Assembly: GCF_011764585.1 (NCBI RefSeq)
Contig: NZ_AP022853.1
Coordinates: forward strand, 1,533,501 to 1,597,500
Direction of reading: 5' to 3'
DNA length: 64,000 nucleotides
Origin: Sulfurimicrobium lacus
GTDB taxonomy: Bacteria > Pseudomonadota > Gammaproteobacteria > Burkholderiales > Sulfuricellaceae
Numbering within the stretch: position 1 is the first letter of the stretch; each line of letters starts with the position of its first letter. This document shows positions 23,989 to 32,323 of this stretch, piece by piece. Made by a program: the position numbers and the translations under genes. Below the pieces are notes generated by a model, which worked only from the letters and a program-made list of their open reading frames with translations, did no database searches and had not been told where the DNA came from.

Positions 23989-25314
23989 CTACCATGACTG
24001 TTCGAAGACTTCGGCACGGATCAGCCTGCGGCGCTGGTAATGGGCGCGAATGCTTTGCGGCAGCGTGGCCAGGCAGCGCATGTAGTAAATCAGCTTGAAC
24101 AGCCGCATCCGCGAGCGCGCCTGCGGGTTGTCGTGCACATCGCCGGCCAGGATGGCGATGACCGCCGACTCGACGCCGAAGATGTTGCGCGGGTTCATCA
24201 GCAGCTCGCGCATCACCGGCGTGGTCATGCGGAATATGAGCCAGGTGAAGCCTTTCAGCCCCTTGAGCACGTTTTTTTCGAAACGCTGCAAATGGCTCTG
24301 CATGCGCGCCGGGTCGCGCAGGCCGGCATCCACGGCCTCGGCGCCGAAGACCGCGCTCTTCATGGCGAGCAGCACGCCGGAAGAGAAGATCGGATCGACG
24401 AAGGCGAAGGCATCGCCCAGCATCAGGTAGCTGTCGCCGCTCATCTTGCTGGAAAGGTAGCTGTAGTTGCCGGTGGCGGTAACCGGCTTGGTCAGGGTGG
24501 CGTCCTTCATGCGCATGGCGAGCGGCGGGCAGGTGGCGACCGTGTCGTGGAAGAAAGTGTCGAGGTCGGTCTTGCGCGTCTTGAGGTAATACGGCCAGCA
24601 CACCATGCCCACGCTGGTGATGCCGTTCTGCAGCGGAATCAGCCAGAACCAGCCGTGGTCGAACCAGAACAGGGAGATGTTGCCCTCGTCCGTTCCGGGG
24701 AGACGCTCGACACCCTCGAAGTGGCCATAGATCGCCGCGCTGGCGTGTTTGGGGTGCGGCTGTTTGCTGGCGAAACGATTGGCGAGGAAGGTGTCGCGCC
24801 CCGAAGCGTCGATCAGGAAGCGCGCCTGCCAGCGGCCCTCGCCATCCTGGTTCCGGGTCGTGACGCGGACCGATTGCGGATCGCTGAAATCCACTGCGGT
24901 TACTTTGGTCTCTTCGTGAACCTGCGCGCCCTTGGCGCGGCAATTGTCGAGCAGGATCTGGTCGAGCTCGGCGCGGTGTACTTCGTAGGAAAAGGGATAG
25001 CGCTGGTTCATGGCCTGAGAGAAGTAGAACGACTGTTTCTTGCCGTGGTACATGGAATCGAATTGCGCCGCGTTCTTCACCATGCCGATGCGCGCCACCT
25101 CGTCCAGCACGCCGAGCTGTTCGAACAGGCCGTTGTTGACCGGCAGCAGCGATTCGCCGATGTGAAAGCGGGGGAACTTGTCTTTTTCGATGAGCACCAC
25201 CCGGTAGCCTTTCTGCGCCAGCAGGGTCGCGGCGGTGGAACCGGCGGGGCCGCCGCCGATGACCAGCACGTCGCAGGTTTGGACCGGGGAGGGTTGTTCG
25301 CTCATGTCGCTCAT
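23989..25314 (-). CDS. Flavin-dependent halogenase-like FAD oxidoreductase
   Basis: 441 residues with an N-terminal FAD fold (GGGPAGST, 20-27). It has both signatures used to recognise flavin-dependent halogenases: W-x-W-x-I-P as WFWLIP (222-227) and F-x-x-P-x-x-S-x-G as FVDPIFSSG (305-313). Lys80 in MVKNAAQF is a candidate for the catalytic lysine. KFPRFHIGES resembles phenol/pyrrole-type halogenases acting on carrier-bound substrates. Xanthomonadins are brominated aryl polyenes, so a halogenating role on the ring or chain fits. It overlaps the antiporter gene by four bases. A non-halogenating oxidoreductase of the same family remains possible. Confidence 0.75.
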   Translation of the reverse strand: MSDMSEQPSPVQTCDVLVIGGGPAGSTAATLLAQKGYRVVLIEKDKFPRFHIGESLLPVNNGLFEQLGVLDEVARIGMVKNAAQFDSMYHGKKQSFYFSQAMNQRYPFSYEVHRAELDQILLDNCRAKGAQVHEETKVTAVDFSDPQSVRVTTRNQDGEGRWQARFLIDASGRDTFLANRFASKQPHPKHASAAIYGHFEGVERLPGTDEGNISLFWFDHGWFWLIPLQNGITSVGMVCWPYYLKTRKTDLDTFFHDTVATCPPLAMRMKDATLTKPVTATGNYSYLSSKMSGDSYLMLGDAFAFVDPIFSSGVLLAMKSAVFGAEAVDAGLRDPARMQSHLQRFEKNVLKGLKGFTWLIFRMTTPVMRELLMNPRNIFGVESAVIAILAGDVHDNPQARSRMRLFKLIYYMRCLATLPQSIRAHYQRRRLIRAEVFEQSW

Positions 25315-26600
25315 GATGCTTCCTGTACAAGTTCAGGTTTCAATTTCGGCAGCCATAAACGCAGCGCCGGCGCGGTTACCAGCGTGCTGACCACCGCCAT
25401 GATGACCAGCATGGTGAAGACGCTGGCCGGGATGACGCCCAGGTCGTAGCCGACGTTGATGACGATCAGCTCCATCAGGGCGCGGGTGTTCATCATCACC
25501 GCGATGATGCGCGACTCCGACGCTCCGCGCCCGGCCCAGCGCGCGCCGAGATAGCAGCCGCCGAACTTGCCCAGCGTCGCGGCCGCCAGGATCACCAGGC
25601 ACCACTGCCACAGCGCCCAGCTGTCGAGCGCGCCGATGTTGGTGCGCAGGCCGGTGTAGGTGAAGAAGATGGGCAGGAAGAACACCGTGACGAAATCGGA
25701 TATTTTGGCTTTCCAGGCCGCCACGAAGTCGGGTTCGTCGTGCAGCAGCACGCCCAGGATGAAACCGCCGAAGATGGCGAAAATACCCATCTTGTAGGTG
25801 CTCATCGCCGACAGGAAAATCACCGCCAGCAGGATCGCCATCAGGCTTTGCGGCAGGTTGTCGGAGTGCGAGGCGAAGCGCGCCAGCATCCAGCGCAGCA
25901 GGGGACGCAGCGCCCACCAGCAGAACGCCGCGTAGAGCGCCAGTAGCCCCAGGTTGAGCAGCATGCCGGAGAGGGAAAACGACGACAGCGTGAGCGCGGT
26001 GACAGCGGCCAGCGTGATCCAGCCGACCACGTCGTTGATCGCCGCCGAGGTGATGGTGATGACGCCCATCGGCGTGCGCGTCAGGCCGAATTCCATCATG
26101 ATGCGCCCCAGGATGGGCACGGCGGTGATGGACAACGCGGTGGCGAGGAACAGGCTGTAGCCGAGCGGATTGACTTCGGGCGCCAGCGTGTCGTGGGACA
26201 GGTGGCCGACGGCCAGCCCCAGCACGAACGGCGCCGCCAGTCCGAGTGCCGCCACCAGCAGCACGGCGCGGCTGTTTTCCTTTTCCTTCAGATGGGAGAA
26301 ATCGAAGTCCAGGCCGATCTGGAACATCAGCAGGATCAGGCCGATCTGGCTCATGATCGTCACCGGCGCGGCGGAAACGGAATGGAACACGTAATGGAAA
26401 GTATCAGGCGCGAGCGCCCCGAACAGGCTCGGCCCGAGCAGCAGGCCGACGACGATTTCGCCCACCACGCGGGCCTGCCCGAGGCGCAAAGCGAGCGACC
26501 CGCCGAGGCGCGCCGCCAGCAGGATCAGCACCAGTTGCATGAGGGTGAAAAACAGCAGGTTTTCTGCTGCATGCACTGAAACGGCTGCTGTCGCTGACAT
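25311..26600 (-). CDS. Cation:proton antiporter (CPA2/KefB-NhaS type membrane domain)
   Basis: 429 residues from ATG 26600, with about 12 membrane helices and no C-terminal nucleotide-binding domain. Conserved features are GEIVVGLLLGPSLFG, the LILLMFQIGLDFD segment, and the charged core SAAINDVVGW. It would exchange Na+ or K+ for H+ across the inner membrane. The stop overlaps the start region of the halogenase-like gene, so the two are probably co-translated, which is unusual for such partners. A TTG start at 26648 would add 16 residues and is less convincing. Confidence 0.85.
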   Translation of the reverse strand: MSATAAVSVHAAENLLFFTLMQLVLILLAARLGGSLALRLGQARVVGEIVVGLLLGPSLFGALAPDTFHYVFHSVSAAPVTIMSQIGLILLMFQIGLDFDFSHLKEKENSRAVLLVAALGLAAPFVLGLAVGHLSHDTLAPEVNPLGYSLFLATALSITAVPILGRIMMEFGLTRTPMGVITITSAAINDVVGWITLAAVTALTLSSFSLSGMLLNLGLLALYAAFCWWALRPLLRWMLARFASHSDNLPQSLMAILLAVIFLSAMSTYKMGIFAIFGGFILGVLLHDEPDFVAAWKAKISDFVTVFFLPIFFTYTGLRTNIGALDSWALWQWCLVILAAATLGKFGGCYLGARWAGRGASESRIIAVMMNTRALMELIVINVGYDLGVIPASVFTMLVIMAVVSTLVTAPALRLWLPKLKPELVQEAS

Positions 26601-26719
26601 TAAGGCCTGGGGAAATAAGGGGGAATCGAGCCCGGAATGTTGGCGCAAGCTTATGCATGCGTCAAGCGTTTGGTGCTACCGGTTTGATGCTGGAGTGTTT
26701 GGCCTTGCGGCAGGCAAAA

Positions 26720-26748
26720 GAACAGAATGCATTTTCTGCATTCTGTTC
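26720..26748. promoter_or_regulatory. Perfect 12-bp inverted repeat between antiporter and Rossmann-fold genes
   Basis: GAACAGAATGCA, TTTTC loop, TGCATTCTGTTC. It is not followed by a T run on either strand, so it is not a typical terminator. It lies between divergent genes (starts at 26600 and 26874) and may be an operator or RNA hairpin. Function unknown. Confidence 0.5.
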
Positions 26749-26873
26749 AAGTCCGCGACAAGGGTTGACCATAAAGCAGGCGCTATTTCCGGTTGATCAT
26801 TCGCGCTCCGCGCGGCTAGAATGCAAAAGCGATGCTAATATCCTGAATCGCACACAACAATAAAGGGGAAATA

Positions 26874-27251
26874 ATGCAAAAACAGAAGGTTGCCATTGTC
26901 GGTCTGGGGCGGGTCGGTTCCGCATTTCTGGATGAACTGCTGTGTCTGACCGGGAAGGGCGTAAAGGTCGCCTATGCGGTGGAAAAAAACGACACGCCGG
27001 GGAAAAAAGCTGCAGAAGCCGCCGGCGTGAAGATTCTGTCGATCGACGAACTGATTGCCCTGGGTGAAGACGTGGACATCGTGTTCGATCTCACCGGTAT
27101 CGAGGAAGTCAGAAAAAAACTGCGCGAAAAGCTTTTCGCCTCGAACAACCGCCACACCGTCATCGCCCCCGAAAGCATCGCCCATTTCCTGTGGTCGATC
27201 ATGAGCGACGCCTCACTGCCTGTTATCGAAGGCAGAAAAACCGGTTACTGA
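26874..27251 (+). CDS. Small stand-alone NAD-binding Rossmann protein
   Basis: 125 residues starting at ATG 26874 after an AAGGGGAAA ribosome site. The N terminus has VAIVGLGRVGSAF, a dinucleotide-binding glycine motif as in the N-terminal domains of homoserine and aspartate dehydrogenases, followed by DIVFDLTG and VIAPESIAH. No catalytic domain follows, so it could be a sensor or subunit instead of a dehydrogenase. It is a single-gene unit with a small hairpin behind it. I do not recognise a named family. Confidence 0.8.
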   Translation: MQKQKVAIVGLGRVGSAFLDELLCLTGKGVKVAYAVEKNDTPGKKAAEAAGVKILSIDELIALGEDVDIVFDLTGIEEVRKKLREKLFASNNRHTVIAPESIAHFLWSIMSDASLPVIEGRKTGY

Positions 27252-27268
27252 GCAACGGGTTTCAGCCA

Positions 27269-27293
27269 GGTAGGGTGCGCGTACCGCACCCTG
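27269..27293. repeat. Small hairpin GGGTGCG/CGCACCC after the Rossmann-fold gene
   Basis: Seven-base stem with a five-base loop inside GGTAGGGTGCGCGTACCGCA. It resembles short repeats found between genes in related bacteria and may mark transcript ends. No T run follows. Confidence 0.5.
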
Positions 27294-27314
27294 TATTGAT
27301 GGGGCGCCGTTTTC

Positions 27315-27797
27315 CTATTGGTATATTTTTCCGTCGTGCTTTAACCATCCCGCAGTATGCCGCCCACTCGGGTCGTTATGCGTCCAATGGATTACGCCAC
27401 CCTTCGGATTCCACGCATACTCGCCATTAAACATGATGGCATCTCCCTCTCTCAGGGAATTGATTCGCGGTGCAAGATCAATGTTGTGTGCAAACAATAT
27501 GGTTTGGCCTGAATCCAGACGGAGAATGAAGCGTTGGTGCCTACTGCCATCCGTGTCGTCTGGCAGTATCTTCGCTACCGTTCCTTTGCCTTCAATTTGA
27601 AGATTGCTGGTTTCATTCGCGAAAGCATTGGCCAGCACGGAATCACTAGTCTTGCCAATTCCAACCTTGTCATTTGAGGACAAGTCGACATAGTTCTTGT
27701 TGATGCTGACTGGGTTATCCGATGACGGGCTGTCATATTGTGTAAGCCCGACATATCCTGCAACTGCAATGACAGCTATTAGCAACAATTTATTCAT
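27315..27797 (-). CDS. DUF3465 family exported protein
   Basis: 160 residues with an N-terminal signal or anchor (MNKLLLIAVIAVAGYVGLTQ) and a C-terminal DUF3465 domain. Its hallmarks are GKGTVAKILPDD, RHQRFILRL, and the closing GVIHWTHNDPSGRHTAGWLK. The family is small, periplasmic or membrane-anchored, and has no known function; the His/Trp/Asp cluster suggests metal or nucleic-acid contact, but that is speculation. It is separated from panC by ten bases, so it may be the last gene of the pan transcript. Confidence 0.82.
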   Translation of the reverse strand: MNKLLLIAVIAVAGYVGLTQYDSPSSDNPVSINKNYVDLSSNDKVGIGKTSDSVLANAFANETSNLQIEGKGTVAKILPDDTDGSRHQRFILRLDSGQTILFAHNIDLAPRINSLREGDAIMFNGEYAWNPKGGVIHWTHNDPSGRHTAGWLKHDGKIYQ

Positions 27798-27807
27798 ATC
27801 GAATCTT

Positions 27808-28641
27808 TCAGTTTGAGGCGCATTCGAGGTTGTCTATCAGCCGTGTCTTGCCCAGCCGTGCAGCGCCAAGCACCACCAGTGCTGTGTCTCCGGGTTGCGC
27901 GTGCTGCAGGGTGGCGGCGTTGCGCAGCGAGATGTAATCGACCTGCCAGCCGTGGCCGGCGAGATCGGCTGCAGCGGCGCTTTCCAGTGCGGCAAAGTCC
28001 TGCTGCCCCGCTTCCACGGCATCCTTGACCTGCGCCAGTTGGCGCTGCAGGCGCGGCGCTTCGGCGCGTTCGGCCGGGCTCAGGTAGCCGTTGCGCGAGG
28101 ACAGGGCGAGGCCATCCTCGGCGCGCACGGTTTCGCCCGCCACGATCTCCACCGGTACGTTGAGTTCGCGCACCATGGCGCGGATGATGTGCAGTTGCTG
28201 GTAATCCTTCTTGCCGAACACGGCGCAGTCGGGCTGCACGATGTTGAGCAGCTTGAGCACGATGGTGGCGACGCCGCGGAAATGACCGGGGCGGTAGGCG
28301 CCGCACAGTTCGCCGGCGATGGCCGGCGGTTCGACCTGGAACTGCTGCGGCGCGGGGAACAGTTCCTGCACGCTGGGCGTGAACACGATGTCCGCGCCAG
28401 CGGCCTGGAGCCGGCGGCAGTCTTCTTCCAGGGTGCGCGGGTAGTTGGCGAGATCTTCGCCGGGGCCGAACTGCAGCGGGTTGACGAAAATGCTCACCAC
28501 CACGCAGCGGCCTTGGCGGCGCGCCTGCTCGACCAGGGCGATGTGGCCGGCATGCAGGTTGCCCATGGTGGGCACGAAGGCGACCGGCTGGCGACCCTTG
28601 AGGGTTTCGCGCAGGACGGCGATGGCGGAAATGATTTCCAT
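27808..28641 (-). CDS. panC: Pantothenate synthetase (pantoate--beta-alanine ligase)
   Basis: 277 residues, normal length. It joins pantoate and beta-alanine using ATP. Motifs: PTMGNLHAGH with the HIGH-like His30 and His33, FVNPLQFG, GKKDYQQL, and the KMSKS-like LSSRN. ATG 28641 overlaps the panB stop by one base (TGATG), which sets the start. It forms a pathway pair with panB. Confidence 0.95.
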   Translation of the reverse strand: MEIISAIAVLRETLKGRQPVAFVPTMGNLHAGHIALVEQARRQGRCVVVSIFVNPLQFGPGEDLANYPRTLEEDCRRLQAAGADIVFTPSVQELFPAPQQFQVEPPAIAGELCGAYRPGHFRGVATIVLKLLNIVQPDCAVFGKKDYQQLHIIRAMVRELNVPVEIVAGETVRAEDGLALSSRNGYLSPAERAEAPRLQRQLAQVKDAVEAGQQDFAALESAAAADLAGHGWQVDYISLRNAATLQHAQPGDTALVVLGAARLGKTRLIDNLECASN

Positions 28642-29432
28642 CAGAAAGTGTGCTCCGGCGCCGGGAACGCGCCGCTCTTCACATCGCGCACGTAAGCCAG
28701 CACGGCAGCCTGGATGCTGCCCGCGCCATTCATGAAGTCCTTGGCGAATTTTGGCGTCTTGCCGGGATAGATGCCGAGCATGTCGTGCAGCACCAGCACC
28801 TGGCCAGCGCAGCCCGGACCGGCGCCGATGCCGATGGTGGGGATGGTGAGCTGCGAGGTGATCTGCAGCGCCAGCGTGGCGGGTACCGCTTCGAGCACGA
28901 TCAGGCCGGCACCGGATTGCTGCAGCGCCAGCGCATCGAGCAACAGCTGCTCCGCGGCCGCTTCGCTGCGCCCCTGCACGCGGTAGCCGCCGAGCTGGTG
29001 CACCGATTGCGGCGTGAGGCCGATGTGGCCGCATACCGGGATGCCACGTGCGGTGAGGAACGCGACCGTCTCGGCCATGACCTGGCCGCCTTCCAGCTTG
29101 ACCATATGGGCGCCCGCCGCCATCAGCTGGGCCGCGCTGCGCAACGCCTGCCGCGGACTTTCCTGGTAGCTGCCGAAGGGCAGGTCGGCGACGATGTAGG
29201 CCTGCTTGCTGCCGCGCGCGACGCAGCGCGTGTGGTAGGCCATGTCGGACAAAGTCACCGGCAGGGTCGAGTCCTCGCCCTGCAGCGTCATGCCGAGCGA
29301 GTCGCCGACCAGCAGCACTTCCACCCCGGCGCCTTCGAGCAAGGCGGCGAAACTGGCGTCGTAGCAGGTCAGGACGGCGATCTTGTCGCCCTTTTCGGCC
29401 ATCTGTTGCAGGGTGTGCAGAGTTGTTTTCAT
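28641..29432 (-). CDS. panB: 3-methyl-2-oxobutanoate hydroxymethyltransferase (ketopantoate synthesis)
   Basis: 263 residues, full length. It makes ketopantoate from alpha-ketoisovalerate and methylene-tetrahydrofolate. Recognised segments are [34 protein letters not shown], and [15 protein letters not shown]; metal ligands should be the Asp residues in the first two. It is encoded just before panC with coupled translation. The folK and deoxynucleoside kinase genes upstream on the same strand give a frequent betaproteobacterial order. Confidence 0.95.
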   Translation of the reverse strand: MKTTLHTLQQMAEKGDKIAVLTCYDASFAALLEGAGVEVLLVGDSLGMTLQGEDSTLPVTLSDMAYHTRCVARGSKQAYIVADLPFGSYQESPRQALRSAAQLMAAGAHMVKLEGGQVMAETVAFLTARGIPVCGHIGLTPQSVHQLGGYRVQGRSEAAAEQLLLDALALQQSGAGLIVLEAVPATLALQITSQLTIPTIGIGAGPGCAGQVLVLHDMLGIYPGKTPKFAKDFMNGAGSIQAAVLAYVRDVKSGAFPAPEHTF

Positions 29433-29458
29433 TTTGTTAACCCTTTATTTAAACGTCA

Positions 29459-29548
29459 GGGGTGAGAAGGGGAGGGGTGAGGCGAAAATCAAAGGCTCGC
29501 TCCGAACCCGCTTTTACGCCTCACCCCTCACCCCTTACTCCTCACGCC
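29459..29548. repeat. Inverted repeat of GGGGTGAGG/CCTCACCCC type between deoxynucleoside kinase and panB genes
   Basis: GGGGTGAGAAGGGGAGGGGTGAGGCG at the left pairs with CGCCTCACCCCTCACCCCTTA at the right around a 40-base centre. It is non-coding, GC-rich and could form a long hairpin in the transcript. Confidence 0.65.
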
Positions 29549-29550
29549 TC

Positions 29551-30192
29551 TCAGCCCGCCCGGTTGAAAAATTCACGCCCGCCGCGCATGCCCGCGATCT
29601 TCTCCAGCAGCAGCTCGAAATCCTTAGTCTGCTCGGTGAAGTTGAAGTTCTCGCTGTTGACGATCAGCAGCGGCGAGGCGTCGTAGTGGTGGAAGTACTG
29701 GCTGTAGCTGTCCGTCAGCCGGCTCAGGTAGCTTTGCGTGATGGTCTGCTCGTAATCGATGCGGCGCTGCACGATGCGCTCCATCAGGGCGTTTTCCGAC
29801 GCTTGCAGGTAAATGACCAGGTCCGGTTTCGGCGTCTGCGGCTGGAGGTGGCGATACATCTCGCGGTACAGTTTGAATTCGTCGTCGCTCAGGTTGAGAC
29901 GGGCGAACAGCGGGTCCTTGTCGAGCAGGAAGTCGGTTACCGTGGCGTGGTGGAACAGGTCGCTCTGCGCCAGCTCGCGCATCTGCTCGGCGCGCTGAAA
30001 CAGGAAAAACAGCTGGGTAGGCAGGGCGTAGCGTTCCGGGTCGTGGTAGAACTTTGCCAGGAAAGGGTTTGCCGCAGCATCTTCGAGCAGCAGGCGCGAG
30101 TGAAGATGCGCTGCGAAGCGCTTGGCCAGCGTGGTCTTGCCCACGCCGATGGCTCCTTCGATCACGATGAAGCGGTATTTCTCCGGCGCCAT
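29551..30192 (-). CDS. Deoxynucleoside kinase (deoxyadenosine/deoxyguanosine kinase-like)
   Basis: 213 residues with the P-loop GAIGVGKTT (13-21), the substrate-contact segment FLFQRAEQM, and a lid with RRIDYEQTI. Family members phosphorylate deoxynucleosides from salvage. It lies eight bases after folK and before panB on the same strand. The precise substrate (dA, dG or broad) is not decided by sequence. Confidence 0.88.
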   Translation of the reverse strand: MAPEKYRFIVIEGAIGVGKTTLAKRFAAHLHSRLLLEDAAANPFLAKFYHDPERYALPTQLFFLFQRAEQMRELAQSDLFHHATVTDFLLDKDPLFARLNLSDDEFKLYREMYRHLQPQTPKPDLVIYLQASENALMERIVQRRIDYEQTITQSYLSRLTDSYSQYFHHYDASPLLIVNSENFNFTEQTKDFELLLEKIAGMRGGREFFNRAG

Positions 30193-30199
30193 CGCCAGC

Positions 30200-30742
30200 T
30201 TACCCTACGGCCTGCAGTAAGGTCTCAGTGGTGGAGCGGATCTGCGGCAGGCGTTGCAGCTCCTGCCCGGCGCAGGCGGCGAGGTGGGACGCTGCTCGGC
30301 CATGGCCGGGAATGACGCACTCCGGTGCAATTTCGGTGAGCGGCAGCAGCACGAACGCGCGTTCGTGCATGCGTGGGTGGGGCAGGGTAAGTCCATGCTC
30401 GTGGTGGATCAGGCCGTTGTAGAGCAAAAGGTCCAGGTCCAGCACGCGCGGCGCGTTGAGAAACTCGCGCACGCGCCCGAAGCGGTGTTCGATATCCAGC
30501 AGCATTTCCAGCAAGCGGCCCGGTTCCAGCCGGGTTTCGATTTCCGCCACGGCGTTGATGAAGTCCGGCTGGTCGGAATAGCCCCAGGGGGCGCTGCGGT
30601 AGAGCGAAGAGTGGGCGATCAGGCGCGTGGACGGGAGCGTGTCCAGTTCGCCGAAAGCCAGGCTGACCTGGGCTTCGGGGTCGGACAAGTTGCTGCCGAG
30701 GGCGACGAAGGCGCGGACGGGACGGGTGGTCACAGTGTTCAA
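30200..30742 (-). CDS. folK: 6-hydroxymethyl-7,8-dihydropterin pyrophosphokinase
   Basis: 180 residues, HPPK family. It transfers pyrophosphate from ATP to hydroxymethyl-dihydropterin in folate synthesis. Motifs: FVALGSNLSDPE at the N terminus, APWGYSDQPDFINAV, and NAPRVLDLDLLLY with the metal-binding Asp pair, then LPHPRMHERAFVL. It starts the folK, deoxynucleoside kinase, panB, panC run. The ATG at 30742 lies 19 bases from a CACAGAG repeat. Confidence 0.94.
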   Translation of the reverse strand: MNTVTTRPVRAFVALGSNLSDPEAQVSLAFGELDTLPSTRLIAHSSLYRSAPWGYSDQPDFINAVAEIETRLEPGRLLEMLLDIEHRFGRVREFLNAPRVLDLDLLLYNGLIHHEHGLTLPHPRMHERAFVLLPLTEIAPECVIPGHGRAASHLAACAGQELQRLPQIRSTTETLLQAVG

Positions 30743-30760
30743 CTCAAAAGTCTCGATTCA

Positions 30761-30860
30761 AGCCACAGAGATCACAGAGATCACAGAGGACACAGAGAGT
30801 AAGCCGAGTGAAACCAGTGCTTGTGGCAACCAATGGTTTTTCCTCTGTGAACTCTGTGGC
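30761..30860. repeat. CACAGAG inverted-repeat element, copy 2
   Basis: The left end AGCCACAGAGATCACAGAG and right end CTCTGTGAACTCTGTGGC pair as in copy 1 (16690-16812). It occupies most of the pcnB-folK gap. Confidence 0.8.
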
Positions 30861-30877
30861 TAAAGCGGTTATCAGGT

Positions 30878-32269
30878 TCAATCTTCCGCTGCCAAGTCGG
30901 TGTCCAGCGCAGCGCTGCCTGCGTTCTTCGGCTTGCGCCGGCGCCGGCGCTTCTTGGGGGCGGTGTCGGGCTGCAGCATTTCGGCGCGCTGCGCGTCGCC
31001 GGCGTGCTGGAATTTCTCCCACCAGCGGCCGAGTTCCATTTCCACTTCGCCGCTTTCGCAGCGCAGCAGCAGGAAATCGAAGCCGGCACGGAAGCGTGGG
31101 TGGGAAAGCAGTGCGAAAGGCCGCTTGCCGGCGCGCTGCATGAAACGTGGCTGCAGCCCCCAGATTTCCTTCATGGTGGAAGTGAAGCGGCGCGGGATGG
31201 CGAGCATTTCCACCTGGGTCTGGATCACCCGGTCCATGGCCTGGTACAGCGCCGGCGCCGTGCGTTCGCCGCCGTCTTCGATTGTTTTCGACAGCGCCAG
31301 CACCTCATGCCACAACAGCGCGGCGAACAGGAAGGCCGGCGACACGGGTTTGTCTTCCTTGATGCGCAGGTCGGTCTCGTGCAGGGCGAGGGTGACGAAG
31401 CGCTCGCCCATCGGCTGTTCCAGGATCACGTCGAGCAGCGGCAGCACGCCGTGGTGCAGGCCCTCGGCGCGCAACTGCTTGAGGCTGCGCTGGGCGTGGC
31501 CGGAGAGCAGCAGCTTGAGGATCTCGTCGAACAGGCGCGAGGGCGGGACATCTTCCAGCAGGTGGCCGAGTCCGGCGATGGGTGCGCGGGTGGCGGGGTC
31601 GAGCTGGAACTCCAGCTTCGCCGCGAAGCGCGCGGCACGCAGCATGCGCACCGGGTCTTCCTGGTAGCGGGTGCGTGGGTCGCCGATGATGCGCAGCACG
31701 CCGGCTTTGGCGTCCTTGTAACCGTTGTGGTAGTCCCAGATTTCGCCGTTGCCGGGGTGGTAGAACATGGCGTTGATGGTGAAGTCGCGGCGCAGCGCGT
31801 CTTCCGCCTGGGAACCGAATACGTTGTCGCGCAGGATGCGGCCGTTGGCGTTGGTGACGTGCAGCCCGCTGTTGCCTTGATCTTCCTCTTCGTCCGGGGC
31901 GGGCGCGCCGCTGCCGCGGAAGGTGGAAACCTCGATGGTTTCCGCGCCGCACATGACGTGGACCAGGCGGAAGCGGCGGCCGATGATGCGCGAGCGGCGG
32001 AACAGGTTGCGCACCTCTTCCGGCGTGGCGTCGGTGGCGACGTCGTAATCCTTCGGCGTCTTGCCCAGCAGCAGGTCGCGCACTGCGCCACCCACCACGA
32101 AGGCGGCGTAGCCGGCGTGCTGCAACTCGCCCGTGACCTTGAGGGCGCAAGGGCTGAGCTGGTTGCGGCGGATGCCGTGCTTGCTCTCGGAGATGATCTG
32201 GGGCTTGTCGCGCAGGCCGGTTTTTGGGGCTGCTTTGCTGAAAACTTTGCGGATGAATTTACGTATCAT
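30878..32269 (-). CDS. pcnB: Poly(A) polymerase I
   Basis: 463 residues, typical length. It adds 3' poly(A) tails that mark RNAs for decay. The nucleotidyltransferase core reads FVVGGAVRDLLLGKTPKDYD with the catalytic acidic pair, then RRDFTINAMFY and RYQEDPVRMLRAARFA. The C-terminal 30 residues are very basic (PKKRRRRRKPKN), as in PcnB proteins. CCA-adding enzyme is the related alternative, but the long basic tail and length favour PcnB. Confidence 0.93.
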   Translation of the reverse strand: MIRKFIRKVFSKAAPKTGLRDKPQIISESKHGIRRNQLSPCALKVTGELQHAGYAAFVVGGAVRDLLLGKTPKDYDVATDATPEEVRNLFRRSRIIGRRFRLVHVMCGAETIEVSTFRGSGAPAPDEEEDQGNSGLHVTNANGRILRDNVFGSQAEDALRRDFTINAMFYHPGNGEIWDYHNGYKDAKAGVLRIIGDPRTRYQEDPVRMLRAARFAAKLEFQLDPATRAPIAGLGHLLEDVPPSRLFDEILKLLLSGHAQRSLKQLRAEGLHHGVLPLLDVILEQPMGERFVTLALHETDLRIKEDKPVSPAFLFAALLWHEVLALSKTIEDGGERTAPALYQAMDRVIQTQVEMLAIPRRFTSTMKEIWGLQPRFMQRAGKRPFALLSHPRFRAGFDFLLLRCESGEVEMELGRWWEKFQHAGDAQRAEMLQPDTAPKKRRRRRKPKNAGSAALDTDLAAED

Positions 32270-32323
32270 GGATTATTGGGTTTCTCTGCTCCGTGTTTGG
32301 AGGCGGGGCTAATTAATGGGTGA

